Below the pieces are notes generated by a model. It searched no databases and was not told where the DNA came from. It saw only the letters and a program-made list of their open reading frames with translations. Positions 25,106-33,962 of a stretch of 64,000 bases of DNA are shown piece after piece; the stretch's first letter is position 1, and the number at the start of each line of letters is the position of its first letter. This DNA is from Nocardioides cavernae. Lineage in GTDB: Bacteria > Actinomycetota > Actinomycetes > Propionibacteriales > Nocardioidaceae. The stretch is taken from assembly GCF_013410035.1 (NCBI RefSeq), contig NZ_JACCBW010000001.1, forward strand, positions 620,001 to 684,000, in the 5' to 3' direction. The translations under genes and the position numbers were made by a program.

Positions 25106-26715
25106 GCCTGCTCCCCTGCTCCTGCTGTCAGCTGCTCACGCAGCAGCACCCGGTCGAACTTCCCGTTGGGCCCGCGCGGCAGCTCTGTGCGCACCACCAC
25201 CTCGGCGGGCACGAGGTAGAGCGGCAACGTGCGTCGCAGGATCGCCAGCAGCTCGTCGACGTCCACGTCGTCGCCATAGGGGCTGACGACGAGCACGACC
25301 CGGTGCCCCAGGGCCGGGTCCGGCAGGCCGAGCGCGACCGCGTCGGTGACCAGGCCGGTGTCGTAGACGACCTCCTCGATCTCCGTCGGGCTCGCCCGGT
25401 AGCCGCTGGTCTTGATCATGTCGTCCGTGCGACCGACGAAATAGAGGAAGCCCTCATCGTCGGCGACCACCCGGTCACCCGACCAGACAGCCAGCTCGGG
25501 GGCGCGCCACTCCGACGACGGCCCCGGCACCGGCTTGAAGCGCTCGGCGGTCTTCTCCGCGTTGCCCCAGTAGCCCAGCGCGACGAGCGGACCACGGTGC
25601 ACCAGCTCGCCCTCCTCACCCGGGTCGCAGGGTGTGCCGTCCGGGCGCACCACCAGGATCTCCGCGTTGGGGATGGCCTTGCCGATGGAGTCCGGACGGG
25701 CATCCACCTGCGCGGGCTCGAGATAGGTGGAGCGGAACGCCTCCGTGAGGCCGTACATGAGGTAGGGCTCGGCGTCGGGGAAGATCTCCCGGAGCCGATC
25801 GAGGGTCGCACGCGGCATCCGCCCTCCGGTGTTGGCGAGATATCGCATCGAAGCGGTCGCCTCCGGCGGCCACTCCACCGCGGCGATCTGCAGCCACAGT
25901 GGCGGGACGCACGTCAGCCCGGTGACGCCGTGCTTGGCGCACAGCCTGGGCACGTCGCGCGGCAGCAGGTAGTTGAGCAGCACGACGTGGGCGCCCACGG
26001 CGAACGCGGTCGTGAGCTGACTCAGGCCGGCGTCGAAGCTCAGCGGCAGCGCGGAGAGGATCACGTCGTCCTCGGTGTTGGCGAGGTAGGTGCTGACGCT
26101 CTCGGCGCCGACGACCATGTTGCGGTGGCTGAGCACGACGCCCTTCGGTCGCCCGGTGCTCCCCGAGGTGTAGAGGATCGCTGCCACGTCGAGGTCGACC
26201 GTCGAGCCCCGCGGTGGGAGGGGCTCGACGGAGGTCAGGAGCGACGAGAGGGGGTGCACCGACGGTTGGTCGGCGGCCCCCGCTGCGTCGGGGACGCCGT
26301 CGACCAGTACGACATGGGCGAGCGACGCGCACGCCTTGGCGTCCTCACGCACGGCCTCCCAGCGCTGTCGGCTGGTGACCAGCACCCGCACCTGGCAGTC
26401 GCTCAGGATGTAGGACACCTGAGGGCCCTTGAGGACCGGGTTCACCGGGACGAAGACACCGTCGGCGACCGAGGTTCCGAAGACCGCCGCGACCGTCTCG
26501 GGACGCTTGTCGAGGAACACCGCGACCCGCTCGCCGCGCTCCAGTCCGAGACCGGCCAGCACCGCACCGAAGGCGGCGACCCGCTCCCAGAGCTCGTGGT
26601 AGGTCAGCGAGGTGCTGCCGTGCGTGAGCGCCATACGGCCGCCGCGCGCGACCGCCTGCTGCTCGACCAGGTGGTGCAGCCGGGTCCGGGTGCCGGTCCC
26701 CACGGGCGTCGTCAC
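25102..26715 (-). CDS. AMP-forming acyl-CoA ligase, exosortase-A-locus type
   Basis: A 537-residue ANL-family adenylating enzyme. Motifs in order: LYTSGSTGRPKGVVLSH (P-loop), MYGLTEAFRSTYL (A5), SGDRVVADDEGF and GRTDDMIKTSGYRASP (A7-A8), and the catalytic lysine in PRGPNGKFDR near the C-terminus. It closely resembles the acyl-CoA ligase of exosortase-A EPS loci. It would activate an acid or amino acid as an adenylate and load it onto the neighbouring ACP or CoA. The GTG at 26715 overlaps the stop of the GNAT gene (GTGA), so the genes are translationally coupled. Confidence 0.92.
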   Translation of the reverse strand: MTTPVGTGTRTRLHHLVEQQAVARGGRMALTHGSTSLTYHELWERVAAFGAVLAGLGLERGERVAVFLDKRPETVAAVFGTSVADGVFVPVNPVLKGPQVSYILSDCQVRVLVTSRQRWEAVREDAKACASLAHVVLVDGVPDAAGAADQPSVHPLSSLLTSVEPLPPRGSTVDLDVAAILYTSGSTGRPKGVVLSHRNMVVGAESVSTYLANTEDDVILSALPLSFDAGLSQLTTAFAVGAHVVLLNYLLPRDVPRLCAKHGVTGLTCVPPLWLQIAAVEWPPEATASMRYLANTGGRMPRATLDRLREIFPDAEPYLMYGLTEAFRSTYLEPAQVDARPDSIGKAIPNAEILVVRPDGTPCDPGEEGELVHRGPLVALGYWGNAEKTAERFKPVPGPSSEWRAPELAVWSGDRVVADDEGFLYFVGRTDDMIKTSGYRASPTEIEEVVYDTGLVTDAVALGLPDPALGHRVVLVVSPYGDDVDVDELLAILRRTLPLYLVPAEVVVRTELPRGPNGKFDRVLLREQLTAGAGEQA

Positions 26716-27581
26716 CACGGGACGCACGTCAGCTCGCTGTAGAGGTAGTCGATGTCCGTCGCCGGCGTGTGCAGGCTGCGGAACATGCGGCGCCGCGGAG
26801 CGCGCTGCGGGCGCGAGATCCTGGGCGGTCGACCCGCGACACGATGCTCGGCGAGCGTCACCAGCGTGCGGTGCCGGACGAGGAGGTGACGGTAGGGCGC
26901 GTGGCCCGCGCGGGCGAGGACGGCCGGGTCCGACACGTGGAGCAGGGTCGCGAAGACGGGCATCCGCTTGCGCCGGTCCCGCCGTGCGACGACGTAGCAC
27001 GACTCGTCGCCGACCTGGACCACGAAGTGCCAGGCGGCGCGGGCGCGGCGGTGGTCGCGGTAGATGGCGAGCTCGTCGGCGGACAACGCCCCTTCGATGT
27101 CCGTCGGGTGTGTCAGGACCCGTACGCCGCGGCGCGACGGCAGAGGGACGTTGGGCACCAGGGCTGTGCTGGTGTCGAGGAACTCGAAGCCGAGGCGGCT
27201 GTTGAGCTCGACCACGTTGCCGCTCGGCGAGAGGTCGACGAAGTCGTAGCCCTTCTGGCGCAGCATCGCCCGCGCCAGGCGTACGCCGTGGGCGCGGTGC
27301 TCCTCCAGCACGCACCACGCGGCGAGGTTGCACACCTTGCGCGCCACGCCATCGACCACCCGCTCGGAGTAGAAGGCGAGGTACACGCCCACCACGTCCT
27401 CGCCGTGCCGCAGCAGGAAGCCGTGATTGGGCGCGTCGGTGCGCCACGTCGGCATCGCCGAACGCGCCCACTGCTCGCCGCTGAGGCGGCTGTTGAGGTG
27501 GCGGTGCAAGAAGTCACCGACGATCTGGACGTCCTCGTCCCTGATCGGGGCGACGTCCACCCCCCTGGGTCCGTCAACCAT
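26712..27581 (-). CDS. GNAT-family acyltransferase
   Basis: A 289-residue protein with one GNAT-like core in the first 170 residues (VCNLAAWCVLEEHRAHGVRLARAML contains the acyl-CoA/pantetheine-binding loop region; VELNSRLGFEFLD is the usual last strand-helix). The C-terminal 120 residues are basic and unassigned. It leads the unit ligase-decarboxylase-ACP-Wzz, so the donor is probably the acyl-ACP or CoA made there and the acceptor an EPS sugar. The ATG at 27581 gives the full fold. Confidence 0.78.
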   Translation of the reverse strand: MVDGPRGVDVAPIRDEDVQIVGDFLHRHLNSRLSGEQWARSAMPTWRTDAPNHGFLLRHGEDVVGVYLAFYSERVVDGVARKVCNLAAWCVLEEHRAHGVRLARAMLRQKGYDFVDLSPSGNVVELNSRLGFEFLDTSTALVPNVPLPSRRGVRVLTHPTDIEGALSADELAIYRDHRRARAAWHFVVQVGDESCYVVARRDRRKRMPVFATLLHVSDPAVLARAGHAPYRHLLVRHRTLVTLAEHRVAGRPPRISRPQRAPRRRMFRSLHTPATDIDYLYSELTCVPW

Positions 27582-27634
27582 GGCTCCACAGTAGGAAGCG
27601 ATGCCGGCCCCGCGGGGGGCCTGCGGACCACATA

Positions 27635-27647
27635 CCCCAATTGTGGG
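27635..27647. promoter_or_regulatory. Candidate operator (locus-wide motif, copy 4)
   Basis: CCCCAATTGTGGG, a near-perfect palindrome between the divergent GNAT and Wzz genes. It lies 54-66 bases from the minus-strand start and 82-94 bases from the plus-strand start. Confidence 0.6.
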
Positions 27648-27728
27648 AAGGGGTGTCGAGGCCGGGCTCGCGAGCCGGCTCGCGTGCAACGATCCGATCA
27701 GCTGAACGCGCGAGTGCAAGGGGGCAGC

Positions 27729-28643
27729 GTGGAGCTGAAGGTCTTCTGGCGCACGTTGCGCCGACGCTGGTACCTCACGATGGTGGTGCTGGCCCTGACG
27801 GTCGGAGCGACCGCGTACGTCGTGCGCGACGTGGGCCCGACCTACGAGGCGGAGGGCTCCGCCCTCGTCTTCCCGCCCGCGAGCTCGATCAAGGTCGAGG
27901 GGAAGGCCGCCACCGCGGGCAACCCCTACCTCGAGCTCGCCGGCGTCAACCAGGCGCGTGACGTCGTGATCCGCACGCTCAAGTCACGCACCGTTCAGGA
28001 GGAGTGGGGCGAGGACTTCCCGGGCATGGAGTACGAGGCGACGCCCGACTTCACCAACAGCGCGCCGATCATCCTCTTCACCGTCGAGGGCGGTTCGTCC
28101 GCGATGACCGCGGCGGGGCTCGACGATCTCATGTCGCGCGTGCCTGCGATCCTGCTCGATTTGCAGGACGGGCTCGGGCTGGCGAGTGAGGGCATGGTCA
28201 CCGCGCGCAAGCTGACCCAGGACGCGCAGCCGGCGATCGTGCGCAAGGGGCAGATCCGCGCGGGCATGCTCGCTCTGGCTGCGACGGCTGGACTGGGTCT
28301 CCTTCTCCTCGCGCTGATCGACTCCCTGCTCGTCTCGCGGGCGCGCAGCCGCGCCGAGAACGCGGCGCGTCGCGAGGCCGAGGCGGCCGCCCGCGCGCTG
28401 GAGGGGCCGGAGCCAGAACCCGATCTCGAGCCGGAGGACCAGCCGGAGGACCAGCCGGAGGACCAGCCGGAGGACCAGCCGGTGTACGCGTACCGGATCC
28501 CGGTCGACTCCGACATGGCGGTCAGCCCGGCGCGTTCCAAGTGGCTTCGCCAGGTCGGCCCCGACCCGTTCCGCAACGGTCACCGCTTCCGTACCGCCCC
28601 CTCGGGCAAGCCGAGGTCGAGGACTGCCGGCAGGAACCGATGA
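27729..28643 (+). CDS. Wzz-like polysaccharide co-polymerase with a repeat-bearing cytoplasmic tail
   Basis: A 304-residue protein. Helix 1 (WYLTMVVLALTVGATAYVV) and helix 2 (LALAATAGLGLLLLALIDSLL) enclose an external domain, as in Wzz/KpsE proteins. The C-terminal tail of about 100 residues is acidic, then basic, and contains four PEDQ units encoded by perfect 12-bp repeats. There is no kinase domain. The GTG at 27729 is preceded by GGGGGCA. Its stop overlaps the polymerase start (ATGA), tying it to Wzy. Confidence 0.82.
   Translation: MELKVFWRTLRRRWYLTMVVLALTVGATAYVVRDVGPTYEAEGSALVFPPASSIKVEGKAATAGNPYLELAGVNQARDVVIRTLKSRTVQEEWGEDFPGMEYEATPDFTNSAPIILFTVEGGSSAMTAAGLDDLMSRVPAILLDLQDGLGLASEGMVTARKLTQDAQPAIVRKGQIRAGMLALAATAGLGLLLLALIDSLLVSRARSRAENAARREAEAAARALEGPEPEPDLEPEDQPEDQPEDQPEDQPVYAYRIPVDSDMAVSPARSKWLRQVGPDPFRNGHRFRTAPSGKPRSRTAGRNR
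28431..28481 (+). repeat. In-frame 12-bp tandem repeat (PEDQ)
   Basis: Four perfect copies of CCGGAGGACCAG (28431-28478) plus a partial fifth within the Wzz-like gene. The period is a multiple of three, so copy-number change would keep the frame. Confidence 0.9.
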
Positions 28644-30049
28644 CGGTCATGGACGGCTCCCCCGCTCGGGGGGCCGACGCCACGACCCTGCTGACGCTCT
28701 ACGTGGTGCTCCTGTGGGGGATCCCGTCCTCGATGGTCGTTCCCGCGCTGGGCAGCGCCGGCAGCCCGTCGAACCTCCTGGGGGTGGCGGCGTTCTTCTG
28801 GTGGGTGTGGTTCCACGTGCGCCGCACCGAGCCGCTGGGCGCGGGCGTGCAGCCAGTGCGCGCCGCGATGCTCGGGTGGCTGCTCGTGATGCTGGTGGTC
28901 TATGCCCACGCGATGGCCGGCCCCATCCCGGGCGATGAGATCAGCGTCGCCGACAACGGCGTCCTCCGGCTGCTGGGGATGGCAGGGATCCTGCTCGTGG
29001 CCAACGACGGGATCACCTCGTGGGACCGGTTGCACACGTTGCTGCGACGGCTGGCGCTCGCCGCCGGGGCGGTCGCCGTGCTCGGCTTCGTGCAGTACGT
29101 CACGAAGGACATCTGGATCGACCGGCTGTCGATCCCGGGGCTCTCCCCCGGGGTGGTGACCGAGCTGGGCGCCCGGTCCGGCTTCGTCCGCCCGAGCGGC
29201 ACGTCGGCCAGCGCGATCGAGTACGGCGTGGTGCTGTCCATGGCCTTGCCGCTCGTGATCGCCCTCGCCGGGAGCGGCACCCACCGCCGGTGGGTCTACC
29301 GCCTGCTGCTCGTGCCGATGATCCTGTCGATCTACCTCTCGGTCTCGCGCTCGGCCTACCTCTGCGCCGCTGTGGCGCTGGTCGTCCTGGCGATCAGCTG
29401 GACCAACCGGCAACGGCTACAGGCGCTGGGTTTCGCGGCCATGGTGTCCGCGGTGCTCTACGTCACCGTGCCCGGCCTCCTCGGTGCGATCCTCGGCCTG
29501 TTCTCCAACGCGGACGAGGACCCCAGCGTCGCCTCCCGCACAGGCAGCTACGACATCGCCGGCGCGTTCATCGCCGACAGCCCGTGGGTCGGTCGCGGCT
29601 TCGGCACGTTCCTGCCGCGCTACTGGATCCTGGACAACGGATACCTCGGCCTGCTCATCGAGGGCGGGATCCTGGGACTGGTCGGCCTCCTCCTCGTCCT
29701 CGGGTCCGGGCTCGTGGCCGCCCATCGCGCTGGCCGCGACGTGCCCGAGGAGGACCACGAGCTTTCGCGCGCCCTCATGGCCTCGATCCTCGCCGGGGCC
29801 ACGTGCCTGGCCTTCTTCGACACGTTCGCCTTCCCGCAGAGCTCCGGATGCGTCTTCCTGGTGCTCGGCGCGGCCGGCGCGATGCGCCGACTGGCCGTGC
29901 GACGCAGCGAGGACGTTGCGGCCGAGCGGTTGTTGCCAGAGTCCGGCGACCGAGTCGCGTCCCCGCCCCCGGCCGATCAGTCGGGCGATCCGGCTCCGGA
30001 CGGCTCGCCTACCGACACGAGGGTCACGACCGACATCGCCGGGAGCTGA
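28640..30049 (+). CDS. O-antigen ligase/polymerase family membrane protein (Wzy/WaaL-like)
   Basis: A 469-residue polytopic membrane protein with about 11-12 hydrophobic segments and the family's large external loop between about residues 300 and 350 (TGSYDIAGAFIADSPWVGRG is the typical RxxxW-like loop). The C-terminal 45 residues are hydrophilic and disordered. It is the only polymerase/ligase candidate in the locus. It probably joins lipid-linked repeat units at the outer face of the membrane, with chain length set by the Wzz protein upstream. Confidence 0.9.
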   Translation: MTVMDGSPARGADATTLLTLYVVLLWGIPSSMVVPALGSAGSPSNLLGVAAFFWWVWFHVRRTEPLGAGVQPVRAAMLGWLLVMLVVYAHAMAGPIPGDEISVADNGVLRLLGMAGILLVANDGITSWDRLHTLLRRLALAAGAVAVLGFVQYVTKDIWIDRLSIPGLSPGVVTELGARSGFVRPSGTSASAIEYGVVLSMALPLVIALAGSGTHRRWVYRLLLVPMILSIYLSVSRSAYLCAAVALVVLAISWTNRQRLQALGFAAMVSAVLYVTVPGLLGAILGLFSNADEDPSVASRTGSYDIAGAFIADSPWVGRGFGTFLPRYWILDNGYLGLLIEGGILGLVGLLLVLGSGLVAAHRAGRDVPEEDHELSRALMASILAGATCLAFFDTFAFPQSSGCVFLVLGAAGAMRRLAVRRSEDVAAERLLPESGDRVASPPPADQSGDPAPDGSPTDTRVTTDIAGS

Positions 30050-30057
30050 GGGCTCCC
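30041..30057. terminator. Small hairpin between convergent genes
   Basis: GGGAGC (30041-30046), loop TGAGG, GCTCCC (30052-30057). It spans the polymerase stop codon and could end transcription from either side. It is short, with no U-tract. Confidence 0.35.
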
Positions 30058-30069
30058 GCGCCGCTGCGG

Positions 30070-31161
30070 TCAGACCCGCGCGATGACCTCGGCGAGGTCG
30101 GCCTCGAACTGCTCGACCGAGAACTGGGCGCGCGCGCGTTCCGCGGCGAGGCCGCCGAGGCGCGCGCGCCTGTCCGGGTCGCCTGCGAGTGCGTCGATCT
30201 CACGGGCGAAGGCGTCGATGTCCCCCGCGGGCACCAGGACGCCGGTGTCGCCGAGCTGGCGCCGGACGCCGCCCACGTCGAAGGCGACGACGGGCTTCCC
30301 CAAGAGCATCGCTTCCATCACGACGAGCGGGAACGGGTCATCGCGCGAGGGCAGCGTCATGATGTCGAACCCGGCCATCGCCGTCGACGGATTCGCACTG
30401 TGCCCGGCGAACTCGACGCCCTCCGGCAACCCGTCCGGAGGCACACCACCACCGACCCAGACGAATCGCAGCTCCTCGGTGTCATGCTCCGCGAGCAGCC
30501 GCCGGGCCGCGCCCACCCAGAGATCGACGCCCTTGCGGTACTCGACCGCCCCGACGCACCCGACGACCACGGGACGCGGCATGTCGGACGGTGTGGAACG
30601 AGTGGCAGCCGCCAGTACGCGCCGGGCGTCCGGGATCGACAAGAGGAGCTCGATGTCGCCGCGGGGCGCACCGAGTGCGACCAGGGCGTCGACGACACTG
30701 GGTGAGCAGGCGACGAGACGGACGCGTCCGCGCGGCAGACCGTGGAACCCGACCCTGTCGAGGAAGCCCCGGAGGACCCGCCCAGACTCGTGCACGTGCA
30801 GGACCGCCGGGCGACGCAGGGCCGCGGCTGCGCGGACGTACGCGGCGGACGAGGTCGAGTTGACGTAGACGATGTCGGGGCGGTGGACGGCGACGACCGC
30901 GAGCGCGGTCGCCAGCTCCACCAGCTTTGCGAGGGAAGATCGCACCGGCCCCGGCTCGGACCACAGTCGCCGCAGCACACGCCACATCGGCGGCACGCGC
31001 GTCGGCGCGACGGCCGCGAAGTCCTCCACCAGCGGTCCCGGACGCTGCGAGACGATGCGGACGTCGTGGCCCTGCTCGACCAGCGCGTGTCCCACCATCA
31101 CGGCGATCCGGGGTGCTCCGGTGCGGGACGCCTCGTGGCTGACCAGCAGCACGCGGCTCAC
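30070..31161 (-). CDS. Family 4 glycosyltransferase (GT-B)
   Basis: A 363-residue GT-B enzyme. The N-terminal VLLVSHEASRTGAPRI is an acceptor-side Rossmann start. The C-terminal donor site carries VGCVGAVEYRKGVDLW, LPSRDDPFPLVVMEAMLLGKPVVAF and GVLVPAGD, the EX7E-type segment of GT4. It is probably retaining and cytoplasmic. The GTG at 31161 overlaps the preceding gene's stop (GTGA). It is the third gene of the flippase-GT-GT operon. Confidence 0.9.
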   Translation of the reverse strand: MSRVLLVSHEASRTGAPRIAVMVGHALVEQGHDVRIVSQRPGPLVEDFAAVAPTRVPPMWRVLRRLWSEPGPVRSSLAKLVELATALAVVAVHRPDIVYVNSTSSAAYVRAAAALRRPAVLHVHESGRVLRGFLDRVGFHGLPRGRVRLVACSPSVVDALVALGAPRGDIELLLSIPDARRVLAAATRSTPSDMPRPVVVGCVGAVEYRKGVDLWVGAARRLLAEHDTEELRFVWVGGGVPPDGLPEGVEFAGHSANPSTAMAGFDIMTLPSRDDPFPLVVMEAMLLGKPVVAFDVGGVRRQLGDTGVLVPAGDIDAFAREIDALAGDPDRRARLGGLAAERARAQFSVEQFEADLAEVIARV

Positions 31162-32405
31162 CCGCCCACCCCCGCAACCGGGCGTACGGCGGTCAACCGG
31201 CGGGCGAGCCGACCCGCGATGTCCCGACCGGCGACGTAACCGACGTCGACGAGGTGCTCCCACCACGCGTCACCCTGGTCGAGCGTCTCGGCATAGATCT
31301 GCTCGAGGCGGTCGGCAGTGGCGTCGAGGCCGTAGCGGGCCACCACGACGTCGCGACCCGATCGGCCCCGCTCGTCGCGAGTCGTCGGATCCAGCAGTGG
31401 ACGCAGCTGGGCCCACAGGTGCTCGACCGGGTCTGCCGGCGCCACGGTGCCGTAGTAGCCACCGTCGAGGAACCGGTCCACCGTCGACGGCTCGAACGCC
31501 AGGCTGAAGCCGTTGTCTCCCAGCACGACGAGCGGCCGCCCGTGGGCCAGGACGCGCAGCGCGGAACCACCCATCGCAAGAGCGACATCTGCGGCGGCGT
31601 ACGCCGGCCTCGGGTCGGCGAGCGCTCCGGTGAGCACCACGGCTTCACGACCCAGCCTGCGATTGACCTCGTCGGCGCGCGCTCGCACTCGCGGCATCCC
31701 GCTGCCGTCGCCGACCAGCACGAGTCGCGCCCGGGGCGCCGCGCCGGCCAGGAGGGCGTCCATCGCCAGCATGACACCGGGCATCTTGGCCACGCCGTGG
31801 TTGCGCAGCTGCTCGGGCGTCAGCTCGTCCAGCCGACCCACCACCACGAGCAGCAGCTCGTCCTCTGCGATGTGGTGCTCGGCGCGGAACGCAGCTGCAG
31901 CGTCCGGGTCGGGGCGGTCGTGCAGGACGTCGACGGGCGGCTCCAGGAGGTACGAGCGGGGGCCGTGCACCGCGGCCGCCTCGCGCTGGAGGTCTCCGGT
32001 CCCGACGACGAGCGGCGTGCGACCGGTGGTGGTGAACTCGTTGTCCATCAGCCAGTTCAGCACCACCGGCCTGGTCGGACCGAGCCCGCAGGCGAGCACG
32101 GCGCTTCGTCCCAGCCACGCGGCGAAGACGTGAAGCACGTCGAGCCGGTGCTCCCGTGCCAGGCGCCGGAGGTGCCAGGCACGTCTGGACAGCCCCGCCC
32201 CGGCGGGGATGCGTACGACCTCGAAGCCCGCTGCGACGGCGCGCGGCTCGACCGAGACCAGCGGCTGCTCGTCCACCGCGGCCAGCACCACGTGGTGCCC
32301 ACGGCCGCGCAGAGTCCGGGCGAGGTCGATGGCGTTGAGCGGGCACCCGCCGAGGGCCAGGCCCTCGAGCACGATCCCGACCCGCAGCGGTCGACCGGCG
32401 CTCAC
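31158..32405 (-). CDS. Glycosyltransferase family 4-like protein
   Basis: A 415-residue GT-B protein starting VSAGRPLRVGIVLEGLALGGCPLNAID. The C-terminal domain has VVGRLDELTPEQ and LVGDGSGMPRVRA. The usual glutamate pair of GT4 donors is less clear (VALAMGGSALRVLAHGRPLVVLGD), so activity or donor type may differ. It is coupled at both ends by 4-base overlaps to the flippase and the next glycosyltransferase. Confidence 0.85.
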   Translation of the reverse strand: MSAGRPLRVGIVLEGLALGGCPLNAIDLARTLRGRGHHVVLAAVDEQPLVSVEPRAVAAGFEVVRIPAGAGLSRRAWHLRRLAREHRLDVLHVFAAWLGRSAVLACGLGPTRPVVLNWLMDNEFTTTGRTPLVVGTGDLQREAAAVHGPRSYLLEPPVDVLHDRPDPDAAAAFRAEHHIAEDELLLVVVGRLDELTPEQLRNHGVAKMPGVMLAMDALLAGAAPRARLVLVGDGSGMPRVRARADEVNRRLGREAVVLTGALADPRPAYAAADVALAMGGSALRVLAHGRPLVVLGDNGFSLAFEPSTVDRFLDGGYYGTVAPADPVEHLWAQLRPLLDPTTRDERGRSGRDVVVARYGLDATADRLEQIYAETLDQGDAWWEHLVDVGYVAGRDIAGRLARRLTAVRPVAGVGG

Positions 32406-33922
32406 CGGAGGACCCCCTGGCGCACACGCCGACCGGGCAGGCGGCGCAGCAGGGCGGCGGCCTCGGGCAGGTCCTGCTCGATCATCGATCGGGCCAGGAC
32501 GAGGTAGACGACAACGGCGGAGGCGCCGCCGGTGAGCAACCCGAGACGCGGGTCGTCGATCCAGCGGTCTCCGATCCAGGCGGCCGCGCCCGCGGCCAGC
32601 GCGGCCAGGGCCGGGCGCGCCAGCACCCGTGCCATCGCGGAGGGGAGCGGCCCGAGCCGGGAGCGCATCGCCCAGTAGTAGCCCGGCACGGACACGAGCA
32701 GCACCACCACGACGTGCGCCCACGCGGCACCGACGAGGCCCCCCACCTCGACGCCCCAGACCATCGCGGGGACGAGCGCCGCGATCCAAGCGACCTGCAC
32801 GACCAGCAGCGGTCCGGTCGCGCCGATCGCGACGAGCACGTTGACGTGGAGGAGGGTGAAAGCGAAGCACGCTCCGTACACCGCCAGCACCGTGAGGACC
32901 GGCGCCGCGCCGGACCACGTGTCGCCGAAGAGGGTGCGGACCAGGCTCGGCGCGAGGACGGCCGTGCAGCAGGCGACGGGGAAGGATACGAGCGCCACCA
33001 GGCGGGTGGCGGAGACGAGGGATTCGACCATCTTGGCCGTGTCGTCGGCGACCCGTCCGAAAGCGGGCAGCACGACACCGTTGAGGACCGACCCGAGAAC
33101 AGCGGTCGTCCAGTTGGCCACGTTGAAGGCGATCATGTAGACGCCGACCTGCTCCGCGGTGAGGAGCCGCCCGATCACCAGGTAGTCGGCATTGAGCAGT
33201 GTCCAGTTGATGAGGTTGGCCAGCGCCAGCGGCAGCCCGAAGCGGAGCAGCGGCCCGACGAGCTCGCGACGCCACTCGGGCCGGTAGCGGCGCTCGACGA
33301 AGTAGACGAACGCGAGGCCGGTGACGATCTGACCGACCACGCGGGACCAGGCGAAGGCCGTCGCGCCCTGGCCGGCGAGAGCAAGAGCGACGAGCACCGC
33401 GTTGGCCGGCACGAATCCCGCGATCGTGCCGACGAGGATGCGGTCCTGCCGGAAGTCGCGCACCAGTTGGGCGCCGGGCACGGCGAAGGCTCCGGTGAGG
33501 GCCAGGCACAGCGACATCACCCGGATCGGGTCCTCTGCGGCCGGCATTCCGAGCGCCACAGCCAGCGGTCCTGCGAACAGGGCCATGGCGGCGGCGAGGC
33601 CCAAGCTGACGAGGATCGAGATCGACGTCACGGTGCCGGCGATCTCCTCCGGTTCCATGGCCGAGCGCGCGACTGCGGACGCCATGCCGAGCTCGGCCAG
33701 GCTGGTGACCACGACGAAGACCGCGAGCGCCACCGCGAAGACGCCGAACTCCTCAGGCGAGAGGATCCGGGCAACCACCGCGGTCACCAGGATGCCGCCG
33801 ACGCGCATGACGATGTTGCTGGCCGCGGCCCACATCACGCCGCGTCCGATGTCACGGCGCAGGTCTTCCTGGCCGGCGGCCGGCACGTCGGTGCCGGCTG
33901 CGGCTGTCTCTCCCACTGTCAC
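32402..33922 (-). CDS. Polysaccharide flippase (Wzx-like, MOP superfamily)
   Basis: A 506-residue membrane protein with about 12-14 hydrophobic segments. The start region (RDIGRGVMWAAASNIVMRVGG) and FGVFAVALAVFVVV are typical of polysaccharide biosynthesis flippases. It would move lipid-linked repeat units across the membrane for the Wzy-like protein at 28640. A GTG start (VTVGET) follows AGGGGGTAGGC. Forty bases separate it from the DUF4082 gene upstream. Confidence 0.92.
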   Translation of the reverse strand: MTVGETAAAGTDVPAAGQEDLRRDIGRGVMWAAASNIVMRVGGILVTAVVARILSPEEFGVFAVALAVFVVVTSLAELGMASAVARSAMEPEEIAGTVTSISILVSLGLAAAMALFAGPLAVALGMPAAEDPIRVMSLCLALTGAFAVPGAQLVRDFRQDRILVGTIAGFVPANAVLVALALAGQGATAFAWSRVVGQIVTGLAFVYFVERRYRPEWRRELVGPLLRFGLPLALANLINWTLLNADYLVIGRLLTAEQVGVYMIAFNVANWTTAVLGSVLNGVVLPAFGRVADDTAKMVESLVSATRLVALVSFPVACCTAVLAPSLVRTLFGDTWSGAAPVLTVLAVYGACFAFTLLHVNVLVAIGATGPLLVVQVAWIAALVPAMVWGVEVGGLVGAAWAHVVVVLLVSVPGYYWAMRSRLGPLPSAMARVLARPALAALAAGAAAWIGDRWIDDPRLGLLTGGASAVVVYLVLARSMIEQDLPEAAALLRRLPGRRVRQGVLR

Positions 33923-33962
33923 GCCTACCCCCTGGTCAGGCCGGTTCCGGTCGCTCCGGACG

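Noticed and set aside
23547..26715. ACP plus adenylating enzyme as part of an NRPS or PKS cluster
   Set aside because: No condensation, ketosynthase or thioesterase domains are present, and the genes match exosortase-locus subfamilies better.
28431..28481. Tandem repeat as a CRISPR array
   Set aside because: 12-bp units with no spacers, in frame inside a coding gene.
33923..33962. CCTACCCCCTGG as a further copy of the EPS operator
   Set aside because: It is better explained as the complement of the flippase ribosome-binding site; it lacks the second half of the motif.
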